DNA of 64,000 bases from CAWAND01 sp963797485 (lineage in GTDB: Bacteria > Chloroflexota > Anaerolineae > Anaerolineales > E44-bin32): positions 256,784 to 320,783 of the forward strand of contig CAWCPF010000001.1 in the NCBI GenBank assembly GCA_963797485.1. The letters are read 5' to 3'. A model generated the notes under the pieces. The model had not been told where the DNA came from, did not search any database, and saw only the letters and a list, made by a program, of their open reading frames with translations. The first letter of the stretch is position 1; each line of letters starts with the position of its first letter. The position numbers and the translations under genes were made by a program. Below are positions 18,394-28,338 of this stretch, one piece after another.

Positions 18394-19836
18394 TCAAGGC
18401 AACTCAGGCTGCCATCGGTAGACGGACATGTGCTCCCCCCCGGCCTGAAGGCTGAACGGCGCGTCGCCGGCATAGATCGGAGCTCGATCGGAGGTCAACT
18501 CCGGATACCACCCCGGAAAGGTCATCAGATAGGCCGCCCGCTTCGAGTCCAGGTACTCCGACAGGCGGGCCTCATCGCGGATGAAGGGGATCACCTCAGG
18601 GTTCACCAGTCCGGCAAGGTCGAGAATGGGGCGACCCCCGAAATAGCCCAAGGCCCCGATGTCGTGGGCGGCGATCAGATCGGCCGGCTGGGTGTGGTCG
18701 CGAATCCAATCGGCGGTCTGGACCATCTCGGTGTTGATAATGGCCACATCCTGGGCATAGGCCCCGCTTCCCAGCACCCAGAAAATCCCCAAAATCAGCC
18801 CCCATGTGGCCAGCCAGGCGCGCGACACAATCCATCTCCAGCCGCCCGACCCAGCCGCGCGCGTCCATTCCCTCAATCCAAGCAGACCGATGATGGTCAG
18901 GATGGGGATGGTGGGCATGGTGTAGCGCCCATGCTGGTAGACGGCCGGCAGCCGCAGGGCGAAGATCCCCAAATAGGCCAGGGCCCACGCGACGGGCGCC
19001 AGCCGCGACCACTCGCCAAGGCGCCCCCGTTTGAAGACCCACACAATCAGGCCCGGCAGCAGGATCAGCCCGGGGCCGACCAGCGGCTGCAGCCCCTCCC
19101 GCCCCAGCCGGTTAACGAGCGTGGTCTGGGTCAGGATGGCGTACTCCGCCTGCTTGGCGAAGAAGGTGTTGGGCCAAATCTGACCCGAAAGCGCCAGGTT
19201 GAAACCCAGGTATGGGACAAGCAGCAACAGCACGCCAAAACCGAACTTGACAAGCCGGGACCACGCCGCCCGGTCCCTTGGGCCATCAAGGAGCACCTTC
19301 CACGCATAAGCCAGGCCCAGGGTCAGACCATCAGGGCGGATCCAGGCCGACAGACCGACGAGTACACCCCACAGCACTGGCAGCTCCGGACGACGGTCTA
19401 TGCCCCACACGATCGCCAGCGCTATCCCAGCCATGGCCAGCGTCTCCATTCCGGAGAGTGCCGCCCAGGCCAGATGCCATTCGAAGATGATGGCAGCCGC
19501 GGCGGCGGCCGGCCAGACCCAGCCGTTGTCGTCGATGACCCATTTGGCCGCCAGCCACCCCGTCAGGCCGAGCATCAACCACCCGACGGCCGCCGACCAG
19601 GTTACCGGAGAGAGTCCGAACACGGCCGACGGTGCCTGGATGAGCGCCCAGAGCGGAGAGGTCGAGCCAGCACTCGGCTCGCCCGGAACGAAGGCCCACT
19701 GTCCGAGCTGGACCAGGTTGCGCGCGTACGTTTGATGGATCCAGGCGTCGTCAAGAGGGAAACCCGGGCCCGTCAACGCCAGGCTACGAGCCGCATACAG
19801 CCCCAGCGAAGCCGCCGCGGCTGCCACGGCGGCCAA
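18394..19836 (-). CDS. Polytopic GT-C-like glycosyltransferase, A
   Basis: A 480-residue membrane protein with about ten helices. The first outer loop carries an Asp pair (GPGFPLDDAWIHQTYARNL) typical of GT-C enzymes (ArnT/PMT-like), which use lipid-linked sugars at the outer membrane face. The C-terminal soluble part has AAHDIGALGYFGGRPILDL; a matching AAGDIGALGYTTGARMLD block occurs in the protein at 30036-31553, so these two are paralogues. Start is TTG 19836 because an in-frame stop lies shortly upstream. Acceptor and sugar are unknown. It is the last gene of a minus-strand run. Confidence 0.75.
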   Translation of the reverse strand: MAAVAAAAASLGLYAARSLALTGPGFPLDDAWIHQTYARNLVQLGQWAFVPGEPSAGSTSPLWALIQAPSAVFGLSPVTWSAAVGWLMLGLTGWLAAKWVIDDNGWVWPAAAAAAIIFEWHLAWAALSGMETLAMAGIALAIVWGIDRRPELPVLWGVLVGLSAWIRPDGLTLGLAYAWKVLLDGPRDRAAWSRLVKFGFGVLLLLVPYLGFNLALSGQIWPNTFFAKQAEYAILTQTTLVNRLGREGLQPLVGPGLILLPGLIVWVFKRGRLGEWSRLAPVAWALAYLGIFALRLPAVYQHGRYTMPTIPILTIIGLLGLREWTRAAGSGGWRWIVSRAWLATWGLILGIFWVLGSGAYAQDVAIINTEMVQTADWIRDHTQPADLIAAHDIGALGYFGGRPILDLAGLVNPEVIPFIRDEARLSEYLDSKRAAYLMTFPGWYPELTSDRAPIYAGDAPFSLQAGGEHMSVYRWQPELP

Positions 19837-19872
19837 CAGCCATCCGGGACCGGGACGAACTCGACCAGTCCT

Positions 19873-21450
19873 TCACGATGACGACCCAGCCGGCTCGACG
19901 ACTTTGAAAAGGTAGATGGGCTGTTCAAAGCTGTCTTTGACCTGGACTTGAAGTTCGAGCCAGCTCACCGAACCCGGGGCCGCGTAGAGAGCATCCAATC
20001 CGGGAGGATGATTGGCCTCGAGCACCACCCAGCCCGCCTTGAATTGCCTGACCACTTCATGCAGGCGGGCGGGGTTCCCATCCGGGATAACCACGGCGGG
20101 TGTGTGGGCCGCCAGCCAGAATCCAGGCGGATTATTGACCGCCACGACGGCAAAATCGTCCACCGAAGCCGGCAGTGCGGCGGCCACGCGCGGATAGTCC
20201 CGTTCGGCTGTCCCCCAGCCCCGTCCGGCAAGGGAGGGACCGATCTCGCGGGAGACGAACAAGCCCACGGTCACCACGGCCGCAATGACAGCCATCCCGG
20301 CCCCAAGCACCCGGAGGGCAGGCTCAACTTTCCAACCCCGACGCGCTGACATCCATTCCAAGAACGCTTCCAGGCCAAAGGGAGCCAGGGCCCAGACCAT
20401 CGGCATCACAGCCGAGGCGGAATGAAAGAATCCGCCGCGAGTTCCCGGGAAGGGAAACGCCAGGCTCATGGCCAGGAACAGGAGCAGCAGGTAGCCTGCC
20501 GCCAGGCGCACAAGCCGGTTGGCGCGCAGCCGCCACGCACCCCAGAACACCAGCGGCCACAGATAGATCAAGCCATTGACCACCAGCAGGCTGACCAGGT
20601 TGCTGAGTATCGCCTGGAGCCGGGCGGTCAGAATGGCGCCCAAGCCTGAGGCCAGCCAGTCTGAGAGGCTGAGTGCGGACGCCGGATAGGTGAACAGGGC
20701 GTTGTAGCTGGTCAGCCAGGCGGTCTTGAGCCCACCCGGCGAGAGGGGGCCGCCGGTGACACGCCACATGCGGACAAACCAGGGCAGCATCACGGCCAAA
20801 TAGCCGGCGAGGAGCAGCCCGAGGCCCGTCCTCCGCCGGCGGTCGTTGAGCCACCATGCGCCAATGGCAACTACCAGCATCAGGAGTCCGTCGGCCCTGG
20901 AAAGGTGACACAGCCCGGTCAAGAGTCCGGCCAGGAACCAGGTCCACGCCGGCCGCGACGGCGCCGCCGAGGCTGCGAACAGGCACAGGCTCCCGACCAC
21001 AGCGAAGAGCGAAAACGCGTCTGTGGTGACCAGGAAGGGGAGGTAGAAGCCCGACAAGCCCGCCAGGGCTCCCGCCAGCAGCACCTGCTGACGCCGCGCC
21101 CCAAGTCGCCCCGCCAACCACGCTGACAGCAGCGGCAGGCTGGCGGCCAGCAGCAAAAAAGGCAGGCGGCCGGCGTTGAACGAATCGCCGAAGACGGCCA
21201 TGGATGCGGCGGCCACAAAGGTGGTAAGCGGCATCCAGTACAGGTGAGCCGGCTGAGGCAAGCGCAGGAAGGCCTCCGCCAAGAAGTTCCAGACGAACGG
21301 AACCTGCAGGCCGCCCCCCGCATGCAGGACTCGCGCGGTGGCAAAGTACGTGTCGGCGTCCATATAACCCGGCTCGCCAACCCAGACCGACGCCAGCGCG
21401 GCCACAAGTAATCCGTATGCGGCCAGGCCGGCGGCAAGCTTGCGGCTCAT
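19873..21450 (-). CDS. Polytopic GT-C-like membrane protein, B
   Basis: A 525-residue protein with about ten helices. It begins MSRKLAAGLAAYGLLVAALA, then the outer loop GEPGYMDADTYFATARVLHA with D-x-D in the place used by GT-C enzymes for metal/lipid-phosphate binding. The C-terminal 130 residues are outside the bilayer (YPRVAAALPASVDDFAVV, AGWVVLEANHPPGLDALY). Neighbours on both sides are of the same kind. No sequence feature identifies the donor sugar. Confidence 0.72.
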   Translation of the reverse strand: MSRKLAAGLAAYGLLVAALASVWVGEPGYMDADTYFATARVLHAGGGLQVPFVWNFLAEAFLRLPQPAHLYWMPLTTFVAAASMAVFGDSFNAGRLPFLLLAASLPLLSAWLAGRLGARRQQVLLAGALAGLSGFYLPFLVTTDAFSLFAVVGSLCLFAASAAPSRPAWTWFLAGLLTGLCHLSRADGLLMLVVAIGAWWLNDRRRRTGLGLLLAGYLAVMLPWFVRMWRVTGGPLSPGGLKTAWLTSYNALFTYPASALSLSDWLASGLGAILTARLQAILSNLVSLLVVNGLIYLWPLVFWGAWRLRANRLVRLAAGYLLLLFLAMSLAFPFPGTRGGFFHSASAVMPMVWALAPFGLEAFLEWMSARRGWKVEPALRVLGAGMAVIAAVVTVGLFVSREIGPSLAGRGWGTAERDYPRVAAALPASVDDFAVVAVNNPPGFWLAAHTPAVVIPDGNPARLHEVVRQFKAGWVVLEANHPPGLDALYAAPGSVSWLELQVQVKDSFEQPIYLFKVVEPAGSSS

Positions 21451-21535
21451 GCTTTCCCGCCGGCCCCGACGGCCGGACGCTTGGAGGCGGGCCGGAGTCC
21501 GACGGCGCCATCGCAGGGTTGGGCGTGATGCGTAT

Positions 21536-23458
21536 TCATCCGGTCAGGGCGTAAAGGCTGTAGCCGTCGCCAAACGTGCTCACAAGCGAAAGGGATTTGA
21601 GCAGCTCATCCAGGGCGTTCCAATCCTCAAGCGTGTAGCGCTCATCGGTGTCGCGGATGAAGGCCATCCCCGCCTGATTTACGAGCACGTACGCGAGACC
21701 CTGGGACCGCCAGCCCGCCAGGATGGCCTGGTTGTCGGGAGTCGTGCGCCTTAGGGTGTACCAGCGGTCGATCCACGTGTCCGGAAGGCACGTGGGCTGA
21801 CAGTCATAGCCGCGCGGCTCCCAAAGCATGGCCACGGAGCCGGGTTTTCCGAGCGGCCCGACGGCCCGCATCGCCGGCAGATAGGCGCCCAGGCGGCGAG
21901 CGGCGGCCTCGTCGGCGCGCTCCGTGCCCACCACCACCCCCAGCGGGCGCTCAAAGCTCAGGGCGTTCACGGCGGCGATCGCGGTCAGGCTCATGACGAG
22001 CAAGACGAGGGCTCCGGCCAACCTCCCAAATCGCACGCTCCCCCAGCGTGCCGGTCGAAGACCGTCATAGCCCATGCCCGCCAGCGCTGCCCATGCCGGG
22101 AAGATGACCAGATAGAGTTTGGACTGGGACAAGAGTTCGGAGGCGAAGCCAGCCATTCCCCAGGCCGCCCAGCCCGCCAGCACAAAGGCCGCCAGCAAAC
22201 CGGATGGTGTGTCGGCTCGGAAAGGCACGAACAACGCCGCCAGCCCCAATCCAAGCAGGAGCGGACCGATGGTGGCGGCGTAGCCCGGACCGCCCTCCAC
22301 GCCGAAGATGGTGGCAAAGATCGGCACCCCTGGCCCCACGGGCTGGAATCCGGCCGAGTGAGTACCGGAGAAGAACGCCTGTCTCAATGGAGTAACCCAC
22401 GGCGCCCCGCCGACGAAAGGATAGAGGGGTGCACCGGTGGCGAGCAAGTTCTTGACAGGCCAGATCATGAAGGTCAGCCCGGCCGCCAGCACGAAAGCCG
22501 CGGCAGCTCTTGGAGACGGGCGTCCGCGCCACATCAGCGCCAACCCCGCCAACCCGCAGATCGCGACCACTCCGGCGGTGTACTTTGTCCCCATCGCAAA
22601 GCCGGCCAGGGCACCCGCCCACAACGACCAGCGGATTTCGCCATCCTTCCGGTAGAGGTCGAGGCAGATCAGGACCGCCAATCCAAACAGCGCTGCCGGC
22701 CAATCGTCATACCCCCACGCCATCGAGGACCAAAGCGTTTGTCCGCACATCAGGCTGGCTGCCGACACCCAGGCACCGGCCGGCCAGTAGCGGCGCACGA
22801 AGCCGAGGGTCCCGGCGGCCGCCAAGCATGCCACGAGCAGGCCCAAGACCATAGCCGACGACGCCCCGCCCAGCGCCATAGCCCAGGTGTTCATCATTTC
22901 CATCAGGAGCGGGTTTCCCCAAAAAGGGTTGTCGGGGGTGAAGGCCACGCGGCCCTGGGACAGGAACTGAGCCGGGAGCGAGAGGTGGTAGACGAGAGCG
23001 TCGAAGTGAAGAGGCGGTCCGAGCGCCTCGAGCAGATCGATCCCCACGAGCAGCGCCACCGCCGCTGCCAGGCAGACCTCGAAGACGCCGGACGGGCGCA
23101 GCTCCCCGAGCCCGCGCCTCAGCCTGGCTGCCCACTCCAGACCAGAACGCCAGAGGCCGATCAGCGCCAGACCCAGGATGGCGAGCGCCGGCCACGTTCC
23201 CACGCCCAAGAAGGCCCCAACCGGTAGCCATGCGACCCCAAACACGCCAAGACCCACGGCCGCCTGGACCGCAGCGCCCGCCAGTTCCCCGGCGGGCCGC
23301 ATCGGGAGCAAGCGCGTCCCCACCGATCCGCAGGCAAACAGGATCAAGATCGGCACCATCAGGTGGACGGCGTCAGCCGCCAGCGACGCAGCCAGGCCCG
23401 GGTTGAGGGGCTTGTGCACCGCATAGTAACCCACCAGGGCGGCAAACAGCAGAGCCAA
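21536..23458 (-). CDS. Polytopic GT-C-like membrane protein, C
   Basis: A 640-residue protein with at least eleven helices. The loop LHFDALVYHLSLPAQFLSQG and the C-terminal YDCQPTCLPDTW motif are both mirrored in the protein at 41039-43050 (WDYDGLMYHLVGPKQFL, YYCLPTCIPDPD), so they are paralogues with a shared outer cysteine motif. Start is given as TTG 23458; an ATG at 23534 (MKDPAQGDRQ) in another frame could be the true start if one base is missing in the repetitive ACAGACAGAC stretch. The palindrome at 23575-23592 lies just upstream. Confidence 0.74.
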   Translation of the reverse strand: MALLFAALVGYYAVHKPLNPGLAASLAADAVHLMVPILILFACGSVGTRLLPMRPAGELAGAAVQAAVGLGVFGVAWLPVGAFLGVGTWPALAILGLALIGLWRSGLEWAARLRRGLGELRPSGVFEVCLAAAVALLVGIDLLEALGPPLHFDALVYHLSLPAQFLSQGRVAFTPDNPFWGNPLLMEMMNTWAMALGGASSAMVLGLLVACLAAAGTLGFVRRYWPAGAWVSAASLMCGQTLWSSMAWGYDDWPAALFGLAVLICLDLYRKDGEIRWSLWAGALAGFAMGTKYTAGVVAICGLAGLALMWRGRPSPRAAAAFVLAAGLTFMIWPVKNLLATGAPLYPFVGGAPWVTPLRQAFFSGTHSAGFQPVGPGVPIFATIFGVEGGPGYAATIGPLLLGLGLAALFVPFRADTPSGLLAAFVLAGWAAWGMAGFASELLSQSKLYLVIFPAWAALAGMGYDGLRPARWGSVRFGRLAGALVLLVMSLTAIAAVNALSFERPLGVVVGTERADEAAARRLGAYLPAMRAVGPLGKPGSVAMLWEPRGYDCQPTCLPDTWIDRWYTLRRTTPDNQAILAGWRSQGLAYVLVNQAGMAFIRDTDERYTLEDWNALDELLKSLSLVSTFGDGYSLYALTG

Positions 23459-23574
23459 CCCGATGGCGGCGCGCCCCGCGCGAGCTTGCCGCGCCGCGGC
23501 CCGTCTGTCTGTCTCCCTGTGCCGGGTCTTTCATCGGTCCCGCCCGGCCAGGCTCAAGATCGCCCGGGGTTGCT

Positions 23575-23592
23575 TTGTGAGAGATTTCACAA
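23575..23592. promoter_or_regulatory. TTGTGA-N6-TCACAA palindrome, CRP/FNR-family-like site
   Basis: Perfect 12-base dyad with spacer GAGATT. It matches the TGTGA-N6-TCACA half-site arrangement of CRP-type regulators. It overlaps the stop of the gene ending at 23587 and lies upstream of the 21536-23458 gene, a plausible operator position. Confidence 0.45.
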
Positions 23593-24837
23593 GGTCCTCG
23601 ATCCGCGCCCCTGGCCGATACTGAGCACTTCCGATCGGGTCGCCCACCACCGCACCCACCACAGTCCCAATAGCGCGGCGAAAGGGAGCGGGATCAACAT
23701 CAAGGAGCTCTCCTGATTGCCTTGCAGGGTGTTGATGAATACCAGCCACGGCAAGCCGACCAGCGCCGCCAGTGTCATGACCGTGGCCAGGCCGCCGGCG
23801 GTGCCCCAACGCTGCACCCACAGGCTGAAGATCAGCACTATGCCTGGGATGAACACCAGATAGTTGGTGCTGGCCGTGCGGAGGCTGACCAGCTGTGTGA
23901 CCACCAATGTGAGCGCCGCCGTCCACTGAAACCAGCGGTCGGGCTTGCCCATCGAGAGAAGCCACTCCCACAGCACGTACAGCACCGCAGCGGCGCTGAC
24001 GCCCACCGTCAACCACAGCGATCCAAACGGCAGGCCGTCGGCGACGAGCGAAATCGGCGACCCGGCCGGCGAGTAGCTGGGATAGCCGACGACCTCGCGG
24101 ATCCATGCCAACGGCCAGCCGGGCATGATCGCCACGAAGGCGCCCATGAGCACCGCCGAGGCCCCGACGGTCCAGGCTGCCAGCGCCCTGCGGCGGCTAA
24201 GCAGCCCCCAAAGGAGAACAAATGGAAACAACAGCACCACGATTTGGGGTTTGGTCAGGGACAGCGCCAGCAAAATCCCAGCCACGGCATCCTGCTCGCG
24301 TTGAATGGCCCACAAGGCCCCGGCTATCAGCGCCGCCTCGATGACCGCAAACTGGCCCAGGACCACAGCCCGAAATCCTTGATACCAGACCAAGGAAAAG
24401 ATCATCAGGGCGGCGAACAACCACGGCCGGGGCCGCCAGCGCGCCAGCTGGATGCCGATGAGCGTCAGGACCAACAAGGCTGCCTCTAGCACCGTCATCC
24501 ACACGGCGCGCGCCCACGTGAAAGGCAGCAGGGAAAGCGGAGACACAAAGATCACAACGGGGAGTGGATACGCGAAGCGGGCGAGATCCTCACCCGCCGC
24601 CGGATCAGCCGGCCGGCCGTAAATGATTTGCTGCGCTTGTTCCGCTACCACAGGGTCATAGGGACTGATTCCCTGCGTCAGCCAAAGGCGAGTGCCGAGC
24701 CAGCGCGGCAAGAAGTCGTTCCCGCCCGGGGCCTGAAGGGCGAAGCGGTAGTTCTGATAGGTCATGGCGGCAGAAAGGATGACCAGGAGCAGCGCCAGCA
24801 ACGCGCGCCGGCCTTGGTCGTGGCCGTAGGCTCTCAT
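23587..24837 (-). CDS. GT87/DUF2029-like polytopic mannosyltransferase-type protein
   Basis: A membrane protein of about 416 residues from ATG 24837 (MRAYGHDQGRRALLAL). The motifs GGNDFLPRWLGTRLWLTQG, SPYDPVVAEQAQQIIYG and LSLTKPQIVVLLFPFV are characteristic of the DUF2029/GT87 group of polyprenol-dependent mannosyltransferases. About ten helices are visible. The T-K-P-Q motif recurs in the two small proteins at 25027-25929 and 25993-26858, which therefore belong to the same group. It is the first gene of the minus-strand run that continues to 18394. Confidence 0.78.
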   Translation of the reverse strand: MRAYGHDQGRRALLALLLVILSAAMTYQNYRFALQAPGGNDFLPRWLGTRLWLTQGISPYDPVVAEQAQQIIYGRPADPAAGEDLARFAYPLPVVIFVSPLSLLPFTWARAVWMTVLEAALLVLTLIGIQLARWRPRPWLFAALMIFSLVWYQGFRAVVLGQFAVIEAALIAGALWAIQREQDAVAGILLALSLTKPQIVVLLFPFVLLWGLLSRRRALAAWTVGASAVLMGAFVAIMPGWPLAWIREVVGYPSYSPAGSPISLVADGLPFGSLWLTVGVSAAAVLYVLWEWLLSMGKPDRWFQWTAALTLVVTQLVSLRTASTNYLVFIPGIVLIFSLWVQRWGTAGGLATVMTLAALVGLPWLVFINTLQGNQESSLMLIPLPFAALLGLWWVRWWATRSEVLSIGQGRGSRTL

Positions 24838-25026
24838 GCGGGTTGGTGGCCAGGGCAGTGGATGGGCATTTGGTCTCTTGAGGCGGAGGACGCAACGATC
24901 CACACGGCCGGAGGGCCGACTTGCGCAGGCGTTCGGTGATGTTAGCATATCCAGGCCAATCTGCAAGGAGGCGGCCTCATTAGCGCTGGTTCCGGCGATC
25001 GATCGGCTGCATCACCCCAAGCTCCC

Positions 25027-25929
25027 GTGCCCCCCGAACCCGAGGGTGGGGCACGTAGGAGAGATGTGTCCGCCTCCGGGGCGCAGGCCCTGCTGGCCGA
25101 AATGCGCGCCCGGCCTGCCGTCTCGCTTGGCCTCGGGGTGGCTCTGCTCGTGTTTCTTGCGGCATGCATCGTGTTCTTGCCGCCGGCGGTGGATTGGTCG
25201 GGAGTTTTTCGACCGGCAGCTTTGACCTTGCTGGCTGGCCGTTCCCCCTTTTCAGTCCCCGGCTACTTCAACGCGCCCTGGACATTGTTGGCCCTGGTAC
25301 CGTTTGCGCTCCTCCCCGAACCTATCGGCCGGGCTTTGATCGCCCTGGCCAGCCTGGCCTGCTTTGCCTTTGCCGGCGTGAAGCTCGGCGCCAAGCCATG
25401 GACCTTGGCGCTCTTCTTGACCTCGCCCCCGGTTCTTCACTCTTTGTTGAATGGCAATCTGGACAGCCTGACACTGCTGGGTGTGGTGGTGCCCCCGCAG
25501 CTTGGCCTGGTGCTGCTGGCGACCAAGCCGCAAATTGGCCTGGCGGTGATCATCTTTCGTCTGGCCGAGTCCTGGCGGGAAGGAGGTGCGCGCAGGCTGG
25601 TCAAAGACGCCTGGCCGCTGGCCGCTCTGGGCCTGCTGTCGATCGCGTTGTACGGCGCCTGGCCGCTGCGCTCCACGCAAGAGATCGGCCTGTGGTGGAA
25701 TGCCAGCCTCTGGCCGGCCTCGATACCCTTCGGGTTGGCCTTCCTGGCGTTGGGGTTGAGCCGCCGCCAGCTGCGCCCAACTCTGGTGGCTTCGCCGCTT
25801 CTCTCGCCTTACGTGCTGCTTCATGCATGGGTCGGCGCGTTGGCGGCCACACTCGAGTCATTCCCGGTGGCGGCGGCCGCCGTGGCCGGCACATGGATTC
25901 TGGTGGCCATCCGGGCCATGGGAGGCTGA
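25027..25929 (+). CDS. Short DUF2029/GT87-like membrane protein, D1
   Basis: A 300-residue protein with about eight helices, shorter than usual GT87 members (about 400). Motifs: FNAPWTLLALVPFALLP, LLNGNLDSLTLLGVV and LLATKPQIGLAVI. GTG 25027 is the first start; ATG 25102 (MRARPAVSLGLG) is an alternative that trims a charged N-terminus. Its own plus-strand neighbour is a close paralogue (STQEIGLWWNASLWPASIPF against EGAHNLWLGLWPFQVP), which suggests tandem duplication. Divergent from the gene at 24837. Confidence 0.72.
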   Translation: MPPEPEGGARRRDVSASGAQALLAEMRARPAVSLGLGVALLVFLAACIVFLPPAVDWSGVFRPAALTLLAGRSPFSVPGYFNAPWTLLALVPFALLPEPIGRALIALASLACFAFAGVKLGAKPWTLALFLTSPPVLHSLLNGNLDSLTLLGVVVPPQLGLVLLATKPQIGLAVIIFRLAESWREGGARRLVKDAWPLAALGLLSIALYGAWPLRSTQEIGLWWNASLWPASIPFGLAFLALGLSRRQLRPTLVASPLLSPYVLLHAWVGALAATLESFPVAAAAVAGTWILVAIRAMGG

Positions 25930-25992
25930 CATGGGTGCGGCCAAGGACCAGCACCCAATACGGGTCTCGCAGGTCATAACGGAGATGCCGTC

Positions 25993-26858
25993 TTGAGCCG
26001 GATCACCCGGGCCTTGCGTGATGAGGAGCCGCTGGCTATGGCCGGTCTGCTGGGCTTGGTGTGGCTGGTGCTCACCATCGGCTTCGGTGTCATCCCCTCC
26101 GCCGGCGGGGATGATTGGGTAACCTTCCAGGGTGCCGCCCATCACCTCCTGTCGGGCGAGCCTGTATACGGCCAATTGATCGGCGTCAGCTACTACTCCA
26201 ACCCTCCCTGGCTGGCGGCCGTGCTCATACCGCTGGCGATCTTGCCCACTCGATGGGGGTGGGCCGCTCTCAATGGCCTGAACCTGATCGTCATGGCCTG
26301 CTGGCCAGGCGATGGACCCAGGGATGGATCAAGCCCGTCCTGGTTTTGACGTCACCCGCTGCGCTCTACATCTTGCTGCACGGCCAGGTCGAGCCCCTGA
26401 TCCTGGCAGCCGTCTTTCTTCCCCGTGAGTGGTGGCCGTTGGCGGCACTCACCAAGCCCCAAATCGGACTCGGGCTGGCCTTCGGCATCCAGCGCCGGGG
26501 GCTGCTCAGGGCGGCGCTGATTACTGTGGGTGTGCTGCTGCTGAGCTTGGTGCTCTTCGGCGCTTGGCCACGCGACCTGCTCGCGCAACCGACTCCATTT
26601 GTTGAAGGGGCCCACAACCTGTGGCTGGGGCTATGGCCGTTCCAAGTGCCCGCCGCCGTGGCGCTCATCCTGCTTGGCATGAGGCGCCACGACGAACGTC
26701 TCCTGGTGGCCGCCGGACCCTTTGCGTCGCCCTACGCCACGACGTCCAGTCTGATCGGACCGTGGCTGGCGCTGGTTTCATTCTTGAGGGAATGGGAATC
26801 GGCGCTGGTTTGGGCAGCCTGGTGGGGCGCCGTGGCCTACCGGTTCCTGGCCGGTTGA
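25993..26858 (+). CDS. Short DUF2029/GT87-like membrane protein, D2 (one frameshift)
   Basis: About 288 residues after joining two frames at about 26305 (LNGLNLIVMAC then LARRWTQGWIKPVLVLTSP; one base seems missing). Features match the preceding gene: YYSNPPWLAAVLIPLAIL, LLHGQVEPLILAAVFLP and LAALTKPQIGLGLAFG. The start is TTG 25993 (LSRITRALRDEEPLAM). Probably an operon partner of the gene ending at 25929 (63-base gap). Convergent with the gene ending at 26872. Confidence 0.68.
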
Positions 26859-26871
26859 ACCGAGTGGGCGG

Positions 26872-28338
26872 TCACGAGCCGCCGGGGGCCAGGATGGCGG
26901 ACTTACTGTCCTCGAACAAAACCTGCCAACCGTGAGCCTGCAACACTTGCGCCAGCGGCGATCCAGGCTCGATCAACGCCAACCGGATATGCCAGGTGTT
27001 GAACACGGCCTCCCACTTGGGATCCCCCGACCAGGCCATCAGATACTCCGTGAGCAGCTGGTCATCGAAGAGATCTGTGCGCCCATCGACGAAGCTCAGA
27101 TAGTTGGGATATAGGCGCCAAAGCACGTAGCCCCCCCAATTGTAGGAGTTGAACACCGGCCCTGGCGGATGGTGGCTCGCCAGATAATCGACGGCCTGCA
27201 CCGGCATGCTTTGCTCGATGGCGGCTTGATTGACATCGTCCGGAAGCTGAGTGGCGATTCGCGCCAGCGCGCCCAGGGCCACCACAAGGACCAGGACCAG
27301 GTTTAGCCGCCGCGTGACCCCTTCCGGCAGCTGTCGCCCCGGACTGAGTCCAACCCGCAGCTCGGCGACGACATCGTCCGCATGCCGGGCCAAAGCCGGA
27401 GCCGCCGCCAGTGCAAACAAGCCGATGTTGCGCGCCGCATCCAGCCCCCACCAAGCGAACAACCACACCAACAAGACATGCACCGCGTGGGGGCGGCGTT
27501 TTGAGATCGCCAGCGCGAGGCTGGTGAGCAGCAGCATCCACACAAAGGGCTGAGTCTGAAGCAGGTGGAAATCGGGACTCTGCCACTCCTGGATATATTG
27601 GCGAAGCACCCCAATCGACAGCGTCCGGAATGGATAGGCGATCATCCCCAATCCGGCCGGATTGAGCCCCAGCGCCGCCACCGACAAACCCGCGGCGGCC
27701 ATCCAGCGCAGGAACTTCTGCCGATGCGGCTCCCACGCCTGCCTCCAGCTGTCGGCCCGGCGGCGGTCCAGTAGGACCTCGACCAGCTCACCGGCGAGGT
27801 AGGTGCCGATCAGCATGAATCCGACGGCAAAGCCGCCGTGCAGATTGACCCACAAGACCATCAACAACGGCAGCCACCACCAACCCCGGCCGCCTCCGGC
27901 GCGCTGGCGTTCGAGCAGGGCGATGAAGATCCCGGTGAGAGCCAGGGTGAAGATTTGGGGCCGGGCCGACCAGTAGATCCCGGATGCCGAGGCCGCCAGA
28001 ACCAGGACGAATGCCCGCACCAACGGCCCAGCCTCCAGCACCGGCCATAGAATCAGGCAGGCCAAGACCACCATCAGGCCGGTCAGCAAGTTGAGCCCCC
28101 CGTAGCTTAGAAGGCTGTACACACCGAACAGGGCCAGTTGGGCCAGCCAACCCGGGTAGACCCATGCCTGGCCCTGACGGGTGAGTGAAAAGGGATCCGT
28201 GGTCAGCCACTGATGATGCTCGACCATCCAGGCCCCGGCGCGCAGGTGCCACCAGGTGTCACTGTCAGCCGACGGCCGAACCGCCATGGCCAGAATGGCC
28301 AGCAGAGTGACGGCAAAGAGCATCCTTCGGTAGCTCAT
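26872..28338 (-). CDS. Polytopic membrane protein, GT-C-like, E
   Basis: A 488-residue protein with about eleven helices and an outer loop SADSDTWWHLRAGAWMVEHH after the first helix. The C-terminal domain (SYNWGGYVLWRLYPNYLSFVD then GRTDLFDDQLLTEY) is the conserved end of a group of bacterial membrane proteins of unknown function related to GT-C enzymes. It overlaps the upstream gene by 4 bases (ATGA), so the two are translationally coupled. Confidence 0.72.
   Translation of the reverse strand: MSYRRMLFAVTLLAILAMAVRPSADSDTWWHLRAGAWMVEHHQWLTTDPFSLTRQGQAWVYPGWLAQLALFGVYSLLSYGGLNLLTGLMVVLACLILWPVLEAGPLVRAFVLVLAASASGIYWSARPQIFTLALTGIFIALLERQRAGGGRGWWWLPLLMVLWVNLHGGFAVGFMLIGTYLAGELVEVLLDRRRADSWRQAWEPHRQKFLRWMAAAGLSVAALGLNPAGLGMIAYPFRTLSIGVLRQYIQEWQSPDFHLLQTQPFVWMLLLTSLALAISKRRPHAVHVLLVWLFAWWGLDAARNIGLFALAAAPALARHADDVVAELRVGLSPGRQLPEGVTRRLNLVLVLVVALGALARIATQLPDDVNQAAIEQSMPVQAVDYLASHHPPGPVFNSYNWGGYVLWRLYPNYLSFVDGRTDLFDDQLLTEYLMAWSGDPKWEAVFNTWHIRLALIEPGSPLAQVLQAHGWQVLFEDSKSAILAPGGS

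Noticed and set aside
18430..19881. 483-codon open frame opposite a membrane protein gene
   Set aside because: Very Gln/Pro/Arg-rich with no domain, mirrors the membrane helices of the real gene.
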